A DNA stretch of 15,135 nucleotides from positions 1 through 15,135 of the forward strand of contig DLIO01000010.1 of assembly GCA_002483765.1 (NCBI GenBank). Direction: 5' to 3'. A program made the translations under genes and the position numbers. The DNA comes from Lentisphaeria bacterium UBA7640 (GTDB lineage: Bacteria; Verrucomicrobiota; Lentisphaeria; Victivallales; Victivallaceae). Below the pieces are notes generated by a model. That model was not told the origin of the DNA and searched no databases. It saw only the letters and a program-made list of their open reading frames with translations. Shown here piece by piece: positions 5,380 through 12,252 of this stretch (position 1 is its first letter; every line of letters begins with the position of its first letter).

Positions 5380-7236
5380 ATGAATATTGATAAATTTTTG
5401 AATCAACATGAACAAAAAGATTTACTACGTTTTTTGACCTGCGGCTCTGTCGATGATGGCAAATCAACATTGATCGGCCGGTTGCTTTATGACAGTAAGT
5501 TAATTTTTGATGATCAGCTTAGCGCATTGCGCAATGATAGCGAAAAAAATGGAACCACTGGCACTGGTGAGATTGATTACGCTCTATTGCTGGATGGGCT
5601 AAAAGCGGAACGCGAGCAAGGCATTACCATTGATGTGGCCTATCGTTATTTTGCCACACCAAAAAGGAAGTTTATTATTGCTGATACTCCAGGGCATGAG
5701 CAGTACACGCGAAATATGGCGACTGGCGCGTCAACTGCGGATTTGGCGGTTATTTTGATTGATGCTCGTTACGGAGTGGTCACTCAGACTAAACGCCACG
5801 CTTTCATCGCCTCGTTGTTGGGTATTAAACATCTAGCAGTGGCTGTGAATAAGATGGATTTGGCCAATTATGACCAAGAGGTCTTTAACGGGATTCGGGA
5901 AACTTTTTCCAGTTTTCTTGCCCAATTACAGATTCCAGATGTGGTATTTATTCCGTTGTCTGCGCTGAAAGGCGACAACGTTGTCGATAAATCCGTAAAT
6001 CAACCTTGGTATCAAGGCCCGACGCTATTGGAGTTTTTGGAGAACGTCAATATCGCCGATGATCATAATTTGAGTGATTTTCGTTTCCCTGTGCAGTATG
6101 TCATTCGGCCCAATCTCGATTTTCGCGGTTTTGCCGGCAGCGTCAGTTCCGGTATCGTCAAAGTTGGCGATCGGATTCAAGTATTGCCTTCAAGAAAAGA
6201 ATCAACGGTGAAAAATATCGTGACCGCTGACGGCAATCTCGATGAAGCATTTCCTCCTCAAGCGGTAACTATTGAACTGGAAGATGAGATTGATATCAGT
6301 AGCGGAGATATGATTGTCCATCCGCATAATTTACCACGAATTAGTAGTAATTTAGAAGCGGTCATAATCTGGATGAGTGAAGACCCCTTGCAGAACGGTT
6401 TGACTTATCTGTTGCGCCACGCCGGACGCAATGTCAAAACGCGTATTGATACCGTCATTTATAAGATCGATGTCAACACGTTGAAAAAAGAGAACTCGGA
6501 AAACTTGGAACTTAACGAAGTTGGCCGGCTGGCTCTTTCAACGACAAAACCACTTTTTTTTGATGCCTATTCAAAAAATCATGAAACCGGTAGTTTTGTG
6601 CTCTTTCATCCGATTACCAACGCCACTGTTGGCGCTGGCATGATTATCGATGGAACGTCATTCGATGCCAAGCAAACCAGCGTAGTGCAAGATCAAGAAT
6701 CAAGGCTTAAAGATCACGTTGCACGTAGAGAATTCTTCTGGGAAACTGGACTGGTTGATCAGCGCGAACGTACTTTGCGTAATCGTCACAAGGGGAAAAC
6801 GGTGGTAGTGACTGGACGCAATGCTTCTGCTACTCAGGAATTAGCCAAACAGCTTGAACGATATCTGTTCAGAATGAATATGAATTCCTATTATCTCGGT
6901 CTCTCTAGTATCGGGAGTGGGCTTGACGCCGATATTGAGCAGGGAGCAATTGAACGCGACGAACAGATCCGCCGTACTGGCGAACTCGCACGCATTCTTA
7001 CCGGTGCCGGGTTGATCTTTATCATCGCGCTATCAAAAGCTGATGATTACGACCTCGATCGGTTGAAATTGTTAAATTCACCGAACGAATTGCTGGTCGT
7101 GAACTTGGGTTATTGCGCGTACAAAGAGGTCGCCGCTGACGTTTGCCTCAATGACGATGATAATACCGAAGAGCATTTTGCTCAGATATTGCATTGGCTT
7201 TCGGCGAAAAACATTATCCCAGAATATTGCATTTGA
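5380..7236 (+). CDS. cysN: sulfate adenylyltransferase subunit 1 with a degenerate APS-kinase-like C-terminal domain
   Basis: 618 residues. The first 440 or so are a complete CysN GTPase: P-loop GSVDDGKST (22-30), switch region EREQGITID (77-85), DTPGHEQ (102-108) and NKMD (157-160), followed by elongation-factor-like beta barrels. CysN hydrolyses GTP to drive APS synthesis by CysD. The remaining 170 or so residues align with the APS kinase half of CysNC/NodQ fusions. The kinase P-loop, normally GLSGSGKST, reads GRNASATQE (479-487), with no Lys or Ser/Thr in place. The DGDN.R substrate motif, expected around 507-512, reads GLSSIG. Later helices (IRRTGELARI, GAGLIFIIAL) remain recognisable. 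The extension is therefore not expected to phosphorylate APS. It may be structural or regulatory, as in the allosteric kinase-like domain of the Penicillium ATP sulfurylase. The start has AGGA 14 nt upstream. Confidence 0.93.
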   Translation: MNIDKFLNQHEQKDLLRFLTCGSVDDGKSTLIGRLLYDSKLIFDDQLSALRNDSEKNGTTGTGEIDYALLLDGLKAEREQGITIDVAYRYFATPKRKFIIADTPGHEQYTRNMATGASTADLAVILIDARYGVVTQTKRHAFIASLLGIKHLAVAVNKMDLANYDQEVFNGIRETFSSFLAQLQIPDVVFIPLSALKGDNVVDKSVNQPWYQGPTLLEFLENVNIADDHNLSDFRFPVQYVIRPNLDFRGFAGSVSSGIVKVGDRIQVLPSRKESTVKNIVTADGNLDEAFPPQAVTIELEDEIDISSGDMIVHPHNLPRISSNLEAVIIWMSEDPLQNGLTYLLRHAGRNVKTRIDTVIYKIDVNTLKKENSENLELNEVGRLALSTTKPLFFDAYSKNHETGSFVLFHPITNATVGAGMIIDGTSFDAKQTSVVQDQESRLKDHVARREFFWETGLVDQRERTLRNRHKGKTVVVTGRNASATQELAKQLERYLFRMNMNSYYLGLSSIGSGLDADIEQGAIERDEQIRRTGELARILTGAGLIFIIALSKADDYDLDRLKLLNSPNELLVVNLGYCAYKEVAADVCLNDDDNTEEHFAQILHWLSAKNIIPEYCI

Positions 7237-7246
7237 GCAGATAAAG

Positions 7247-7286
7247 CATTACTTTAGGGGCCTTTAAAACGGCTTCTAAAGTAATG
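7247..7286 (+). terminator. hairpin between cysN and the sulfite reductase gene
   Basis: CATTACTTTAGGGGCC (7247-7262) pairs with GGCTTCTAAAGTAATG (7271-7286) in a 16-bp stem with two G-U pairs around an 8-nt loop. No U-tract follows, so it is more likely a partial attenuator or RNA-processing/stability stem within an operon than a full terminator. It ends 23 nt before the next start codon. Confidence 0.5.
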
Positions 7287-7309
7287 TTACCCATAAATTA
7301 GGAAATAGT

Positions 7310-8866
7310 ATGGAAAGCGAAGAACAAAAAAAATTGAACCAGATTTATCTTGATATCAAAGCCAAAATCGATGAATTTATCGCAGGTAAAATGACTGCGA
7401 ACGAATTGAATCATTTTGTTACAGTAATCGGTATTTACGAACAACGCAACGGAAAATTCATGGTGCGCGTACGCATTACTGGCGGTCATATCACCGCTGA
7501 AACCACGAACAAGCTTGCGGCAGTAATGGAACGCAATGGTATTCCCTATGGCCACATTACCAGTAGACAAGATATCCAGCTGCACGACGTACCTGCGGAT
7601 ATTATCTATAAAACCGTAGTTGAGTGCGACCAAATCGGCTTGCCGTTCCGTGGTGGCTGTGGCAATACCTACCGTAATATCTTAGTTTCTCCAGATAGCG
7701 GTTTCGCGTCTGAACAACTCTTCGATGTTTCATCTTATGCGCAACAACTTAATGATGTCATGCGCAATTATGATAGAGCTTTTGGATTACCACGAAAATT
7801 TAAAATAGGTTTTTTTGCGTCACCAGATGAAGAGTTCAATACCGCACTTCAGGATCTTGGGTTTCTCGCTGTGATTAAAAATGGCGTTCGTGGATTTAAA
7901 GTTTACAGTGGCGGCGGGATGGGGCGCGAAAGTGTTGTCGGCGTTAAGATATTCGACTTCCTGCCTGACCACGAAGCTATCCGTTGCGCTTTTGCTGCAA
8001 CTGCACTTTTTGACGAACACGGCGACCGTACTAATCGCAATCGCGCTCGACTGCGTTTTGTGCTCGAAAAACTTGGTGCAGAAGCTTTTGTTAAACTTTT
8101 CATGCAATACTTTGACCAAACCACTGCTCCAGCAGTTGTTCCGAAAAACATTGATTATTCACTCGTTGCCGCTGATACTTTTAAGAATGAAGAGCCAGCT
8201 GAAGGATTATCGAATTGGCATAAACACGCGGCAACTCCGACCGGACTCGGAGCGGATTATGTTGCCGTTCGTTTATACATTCCGTATGGCAACCTCACTC
8301 CAGCCCAATGGCGCGCAGTCGCTACATTGTCTAAAGATTTTGGTAACGGCTTTCTACGTTTAATGCAACCTCAGGATATTTTACTGGCACCAGTTCACAT
8401 TGACGTGCTGCCAGCATTGCATCGCCGTTTGCTTAACGATTTTCCCGATCTCGATTTGACCTTAACTTCGTTTAAAGGACATCTTCTTAGTTGCGTTGGA
8501 TCTGACGTCTGCAAGATTGGAATCCTGCCTGCGCCAGAACTCGCAGACCTTATTGCAAAAGAGATGGATCAATATCTACCTGCCGATTCTCCTCAAAAAC
8601 TAGAGAAACTTCGTTTTTTGACTTCACAGTTGCGTATCTCTGGTTGTCATAATGCATGTTCAGGACATCCTGCTGCCAAGATTGGCATTCAGGGACAAAA
8701 GAAGCGAATCGCCGAAAAATTGGAAGCGGTTGGAATTATCTGTACTGGCGTTTCTGATCAGCCGGGTTCATTTAGTTTCTCTAAACCTATCGAAGGCGCA
8801 GATCCAGTACTAATCGCCGATCTTCCTGGAAAAGTGAAGACCTTATTGGAATCACAATGCAGCTAA
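7310..8866 (+). CDS. siroheme/4Fe-4S sulfite reductase (nitrite/sulfite reductase family)
   Basis: 518 residues with the duplicated ferredoxin-like plus siroheme-binding layout of the nitrite/sulfite reductase family. The four cluster ligands are C395 and C401 (C-x5-C) and C446 and C450 (C-x3-C, in SGCHNACSGHP); the last also bridges to siroheme. The N-terminal half has ITSRQDIQLHDV and GGCGNTYRNIL. Context decides sulfite over nitrite: it follows cysH-cysD-cysN and would complete the six-electron reduction to sulfide. No flavoprotein (CysJ) or ferredoxin gene is adjacent, so electrons probably come from ferredoxin or an unlinked donor. The start has AGGA upstream. A nitrite reductase role cannot be excluded from sequence alone. 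Confidence 0.85.
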   Translation: MESEEQKKLNQIYLDIKAKIDEFIAGKMTANELNHFVTVIGIYEQRNGKFMVRVRITGGHITAETTNKLAAVMERNGIPYGHITSRQDIQLHDVPADIIYKTVVECDQIGLPFRGGCGNTYRNILVSPDSGFASEQLFDVSSYAQQLNDVMRNYDRAFGLPRKFKIGFFASPDEEFNTALQDLGFLAVIKNGVRGFKVYSGGGMGRESVVGVKIFDFLPDHEAIRCAFAATALFDEHGDRTNRNRARLRFVLEKLGAEAFVKLFMQYFDQTTAPAVVPKNIDYSLVAADTFKNEEPAEGLSNWHKHAATPTGLGADYVAVRLYIPYGNLTPAQWRAVATLSKDFGNGFLRLMQPQDILLAPVHIDVLPALHRRLLNDFPDLDLTLTSFKGHLLSCVGSDVCKIGILPAPELADLIAKEMDQYLPADSPQKLEKLRFLTSQLRISGCHNACSGHPAAKIGIQGQKKRIAEKLEAVGIICTGVSDQPGSFSFSKPIEGADPVLIADLPGKVKTLLESQCS

Positions 8867-8963
8867 AGCATGTAAGTATAGAATGCAAAGGCGCGAAAAG
8901 AAACAAGGAGTGGGACTTTTTAACCACTAATGAACTCTAATTATCACGAATAATTCGGGAACG

Positions 8964-9030
8964 GTTTCTCCTGGGAACGCGGAGCCTCAACTCCGGCATG
9001 GTATTTCCACGGAGCGCGGAGTTCGCATTG
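8964..9030. other. GC-rich spacer patch with repeat-like wording
   Basis: In the 253-bp gap between two convergent units, this patch has an internal CGGAG (8980-8984) / CTCCG (8991-8995) hairpin. A partly similar string (ACGGAGCGCGGAG) follows about 25 bp later. Its base composition differs from the AT-rich flanks. It looks like a decayed interspersed repeat, but no second copy is in the window. Just before it, a weak AGTGG/CCACT hairpin (8909-8928) lies after the sulfite reductase stop. Confidence 0.25.
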
Positions 9031-9044
9031 ACTATGTCCAATTC

Positions 9045-9062
9045 CCAACTCTCCAACTCTCC
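9045..9062 (+). repeat. CCAACTCT octamer tandem repeat, short array
   Basis: Two full units of CCAACTCT and the start of a third. The same octamer forms a longer array at 15097-15135. Both arrays lie within about 100 bp of a GC-alternating palindrome. Confidence 0.65.
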
Positions 9063-9075
9063 ATAACTATCGTTT

Positions 9076-9110
9076 CTAATTCACGCGCGCATTATGCGCG
9101 CGCGAATTAG
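9076..9110. repeat. GC-alternating palindrome, copy 2, between convergent units
   Basis: A 35-bp inverted repeat with 17-nt arms, one mismatch and a single central base; the core is CGCGCGCATTATGCGCGCG flanked by CTAATT and AATTAG. It lies 9 bp beyond the hisF stop and downstream of the sulfite reductase gene, so it is placed to end or protect transcripts from both sides. Confidence 0.75.
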
Positions 9111-9119
9111 AGAATGCAA

Positions 9120-9899
9120 TTACGCTAGGCGGACTGGTATTTTATATTTCGTCGATAACTCATTTTTAATTTGGGAACAGGTGAATTCGCCGGAGTGAAC
9201 CATTGAGGCGATTAATGCGGCATCAGCTGCGCCTTCAGTGAAGGCGTCGGCGATATGTTGTATTGTTCCAGCACCACCGGAAGCGATAACCGGCACACTT
9301 ACGGCATCGGCGATTTTGCGAGTGATTTCTATTTCGTAACCAGTACGCATACCATCGGTATCAATGGCATTTAGGCATATTTCGCCAGCGCCGAGTTCAG
9401 TCGCGCGCAATGCCCATTCTACTGCATCCATCGCGGCTGGACGACGCCCGCCATGAGTGACCACTTCGTAACCAGAGGGGAAACGTTGAGAAACTCCAAC
9501 TCGAAGCGCGTCCATACCCAAAACAATACATTGCCGTCCGAATGCCAATGCGCCTTCGCGCAGGATGTCGGGTTGTTCCACCGCAAGTGAATTGAGTGAA
9601 ACTTTGTCCGCGCCAGCGAGTAGGGCGCTGCGCATATCGGCAACATTGCGCAAACCACCGCCAACAGTAAACGGGATAAAAACCCGTTTTGCCACCGCTG
9701 CCACCATCTCGATATCAATCGGGCGATTTTCTGCAGAGGCTGTGATGTCGTAAAGAACCATTTCGTCGGCGCCATCATTGCAATAACGTTCCGCCAATAT
9801 CACTGGATCACCGATATCTTGATTGTCTTTGAATTTTATTCCCTTGGTGACGCGACCATTGCGTACATCAAGACAAACGATTAAGCGTTTTAGTAACAT
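9120..9899 (-). CDS. hisF: imidazole glycerol phosphate synthase, cyclase subunit
   Basis: 259 residues forming a TIM barrel. HisF uses ammonia from HisH to turn PRFAR into imidazole glycerol phosphate and AICAR in histidine synthesis. The catalytic aspartates are in place: Asp11 (VCLDVRNG) and Asp130 (VLGMDAL). The phosphate-binding motifs FTVGGGLR and VIASGGAGT are present. The wording of the N-terminal part (VRNGRVTKGIKFKDN) departs from the enterobacterial type and resembles a variant I associate with deltaproteobacteria and PVC bacteria. The start overlaps the end of hisH by 10 bp, which implies translational coupling and suits two proteins that work as a 1:1 complex. Confidence 0.95.
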   Translation of the reverse strand: MLLKRLIVCLDVRNGRVTKGIKFKDNQDIGDPVILAERYCNDGADEMVLYDITASAENRPIDIEMVAAVAKRVFIPFTVGGGLRNVADMRSALLAGADKVSLNSLAVEQPDILREGALAFGRQCIVLGMDALRVGVSQRFPSGYEVVTHGGRRPAAMDAVEWALRATELGAGEICLNAIDTDGMRTGYEIEITRKIADAVSVPVIASGGAGTIQHIADAFTEGAADAALIASMVHSGEFTCSQIKNELSTKYKIPVRLA

Positions 9900-10522
9900 A
9901 AACTACCATCCCAGGTTAAGAAGTTTTTAAGTAATTGTAAACCGGCCGCGCCGCTGCGCTCCGGATGAAATTGTGTAGCAAATAAATTTTTACGTCCAGC
10001 AATTGAGGTAAACTCAAAATTACCGTATTCAGTGCTACCAATAACTACGCAAGGCGTGGTGGCGGCAACAAAATACGAGTGAACGAAATAGAATGCTTCA
10101 TTTGGGCGAATTCCAGCCATCATCGGATGAGTTTGCGAAAAACTGACTGAATTCCAGCCCATGTGAGGGACTTTTAAATGGGATTTTACTGGAAATTCAA
10201 ATAGTTCAACGGTTCCGGGCAAAATACCCAAAGCTTCAACTCCACCGTCCTCAGTACTGCTTTCAAAGAGCATCTGCATCCCGAGACAAATCGCCAAAGT
10301 AGGTTTGCCGTTCGCTAACGCGTCGCGAAATGCCAAATCTAAGCCACGTTCGCAAAATGCCGCCATGCCACTGCCTGCTGAGCCGACGCCGGGAAAAACC
10401 ACGCGTTCAGCGTTGGCGATCTCATCCGGGTCGGAGGTCACAGTGACGCTGGCGCCGATGCGTTCAAAAGCGAGTTTTACGCTGGTTAAATTGCCAGCGC
10501 CATAATCAATTATCGCAATCAT
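9890..10522 (-). CDS. hisH: imidazole glycerol phosphate synthase, glutamine amidotransferase subunit
   Basis: 210 residues, a class I glutamine amidotransferase that hydrolyses glutamine and channels ammonia to HisF. The nucleophile is Cys79 in ICLGMQ and the His-Glu pair is H186/E188 in QFHPERS; PGVGSAG (44-50) is the usual oxyanion-side motif. The ATG comes 4 nt after the guaA stop, and the Shine-Dalgarno (GGGAG) overlaps the last guaA codons, so translation is probably coupled. The stop lies inside hisF. Confidence 0.95.
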   Translation of the reverse strand: MIAIIDYGAGNLTSVKLAFERIGASVTVTSDPDEIANAERVVFPGVGSAGSGMAAFCERGLDLAFRDALANGKPTLAICLGMQMLFESSTEDGGVEALGILPGTVELFEFPVKSHLKVPHMGWNSVSFSQTHPMMAGIRPNEAFYFVHSYFVAATTPCVVIGSTEYGNFEFTSIAGRKNLFATQFHPERSGAAGLQLLKNFLTWDGSLCY

Positions 10523-10526
10523 AATT

Positions 10527-12074
10527 TTACTCCCATTCTATAGTGCCGGGCGGCTTGGAGGTGATATCGTAAACGACTCGGTTAACGCCACGAACTTCGT
10601 TAATAATCCGACTGGAGATGCGTCGCAACAATTCATCTGGTAAGTTAACCCAATCTGCGGTCATGCCGTCACTGCTTTCCACCACGCGCAATGCGATCAC
10701 ATAGTCATAAGTGCGCAAATCGCCCATAACTCCAACTGTGCGCAAGGGCAAAAAGATCGCGAAGGCTTGCCAAGTCTTATAATAAAACCCAGCCGCTTTT
10801 ATCTCTTCAACCATAATGGCATCGGCCTCGCGCAGAATATCGAGAGTTTTACGCGACACTGCGCCGAGATGGCGAACGCCAAGCGCTGGCCCAGGAAATG
10901 GTTGACGCATCACCACATCTTCCGGCAGACCGAGACGACGACCGACTTCGCGCACTTCATCTTTAAATAACGCCGCCAGCGGTTCCAGCAATTTAAATTT
11001 CATATCTTTGGGTAAACCACCGACATTGTGATGACTTTTGATCATCGCGGATGGATTGCCGTTTATTGGGACGCTCTCAATGACATCTGGGTAAGTCGTG
11101 CCTTGAGCCAGAAAAACTGCATTCTCAATTGACTTCGCTGCTTCGTCAAAAACTTTGACAAATTCATGGCCGATAATCTTACGTTTCATTTCAGGTTCAT
11201 CGACCCCTTCGAGTTGTTTTAAAAACTCTTTCTCGGCATCAACGGTTATTAATTTCATCTTAAAATTACCCAAAAATAGTTCTTGAACGCGTTTACGTTC
11301 ATTTTTTCTTAGTAGACCGTTGTCAACGAAGATACAGGTTAATTGTTCGCCAATTGCTTTGTCAATCAATGCGGCGGCAACTGATGAGTCGACGCCTCCA
11401 GATAAACCGAGAATGACTCGATTGGCGCCAACTTTTTCTCTGATTTTCGTTAGCGATTTTTCAATAAAAGAATCCATAGTCCAGTCGCCGCGACAACCGC
11501 AGATAGTGTGACAGAAATTGGCAATGATTTTGGCTCCATCCTGCGAATGAACGACTTCTGGATGAAATTGGATGCCGTATAAGTTGCGTCCTGCGATTTT
11601 AACCGCCGCATAATCGGTATTCGCAGTCCCTGCTAAAATCTTAGTGTTTTCTGGTACGATTGAAACTTTATCGCCATGCGACATCCAGACTTTTAATTCG
11701 GATGCGACGCCGTTAAACAGATCAGAATGGTCAGTTATTTTCATGATTGTGCGCCCGTATTCACGCGCAGAACCAGGAATAACTTTGCCGCCGAGGGTGT
11801 GAATAATCAATTGCATGCCGTAACAAATTCCCAACACTGGAATTCCAAGATTGAATATTTCTGGGTCTATCGAAGGTGCGCCAATTTCGTAAACGCTCGC
11901 AGGCCCCCCGCTCAAAATTATGCCAGCAGGAGCTTCTGAACGCAGTTGCTGAATTGTTATTGACCAAGGCACAACCTTACTGTAGACATTGCATTCGCGA
12001 ATGCGGCGCGCGATTAATTGGCTATATTGTGAACCAAAATCAAGTACGACAATAGTTTCTGTTTGGTCTGTCAT
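10527..12074 (-). CDS. guaA: GMP synthase (glutamine-hydrolysing)
   Basis: 515 residues against about 525 in E. coli. It converts XMP, glutamine and ATP to GMP. The N-terminal amidotransferase has Cys84 (GICYGMQ) and the H171/E173 pair (QFHPEVVHS). The ATP pyrophosphatase loop LSGGVDSS is at 224-231, and the C-terminal dimerisation domain ends in the conserved TIEWE. The start at 12074 gives the family's usual N-terminus (IVVLDFGSQYSQL) and has CAAGG 7 nt upstream. The frame stays open 36 codons further to 12182, but that extension covers the promoter and is unlike the family. It is the first gene of the guaA-hisH-hisF unit. Confidence 0.96.
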   Translation of the reverse strand: MTDQTETIVVLDFGSQYSQLIARRIRECNVYSKVVPWSITIQQLRSEAPAGIILSGGPASVYEIGAPSIDPEIFNLGIPVLGICYGMQLIIHTLGGKVIPGSAREYGRTIMKITDHSDLFNGVASELKVWMSHGDKVSIVPENTKILAGTANTDYAAVKIAGRNLYGIQFHPEVVHSQDGAKIIANFCHTICGCRGDWTMDSFIEKSLTKIREKVGANRVILGLSGGVDSSVAAALIDKAIGEQLTCIFVDNGLLRKNERKRVQELFLGNFKMKLITVDAEKEFLKQLEGVDEPEMKRKIIGHEFVKVFDEAAKSIENAVFLAQGTTYPDVIESVPINGNPSAMIKSHHNVGGLPKDMKFKLLEPLAALFKDEVREVGRRLGLPEDVVMRQPFPGPALGVRHLGAVSRKTLDILREADAIMVEEIKAAGFYYKTWQAFAIFLPLRTVGVMGDLRTYDYVIALRVVESSDGMTADWVNLPDELLRRISSRIINEVRGVNRVVYDITSKPPGTIEWE

Positions 12075-12114
12075 CAGGCGGCCTTGTTCTAAGTGGCGTT
12101 TAAAAGTGATCTTA

Positions 12115-12143
12115 AAATTACACTCGAAAACAGTTTTTTTCAA
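12115..12143 (-). promoter_or_regulatory. promoter of guaA-hisH-hisF
   Basis: On the minus strand, a TTGAAA -35 (complement of 12138-12143) and a TAATTT -10 (complement of 12115-12120) are separated by exactly 17 nt. The transcript would begin near 12108, about 34 nt before the guaA ATG. This placement also argues against the longer guaA start. Confidence 0.55.
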
Positions 12144-12208
12144 GAAAACCGTGGAGTTTTTACAGATAAACTTTCGTCTCAATTGAGATTTAAAAAGCTG
12201 CCCTGCAA

Positions 12209-12217
12209 TGCTATATT
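12209..12217 (+). promoter_or_regulatory. extended -10 promoter of valS
   Basis: TGCTATATT is a TGn-extended -10 without a clear -35, the same layout as the cysD promoter. It would start transcription near 12224, just before the valS Shine-Dalgarno AGGAGA at 12241-12246. No T-box features are seen; the leader is too short for one. Confidence 0.4.
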
Positions 12218-12252
12218 AACGGGATAATTTAACTGAAATCAGGAGATATAGA

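Noticed and set aside
12075..12182. Longer guaA start giving a 551-residue protein
   Set aside because: The extra 36 residues overlap a good promoter and are unlike GuaA; the conserved N-terminus begins right after ATG 12074.
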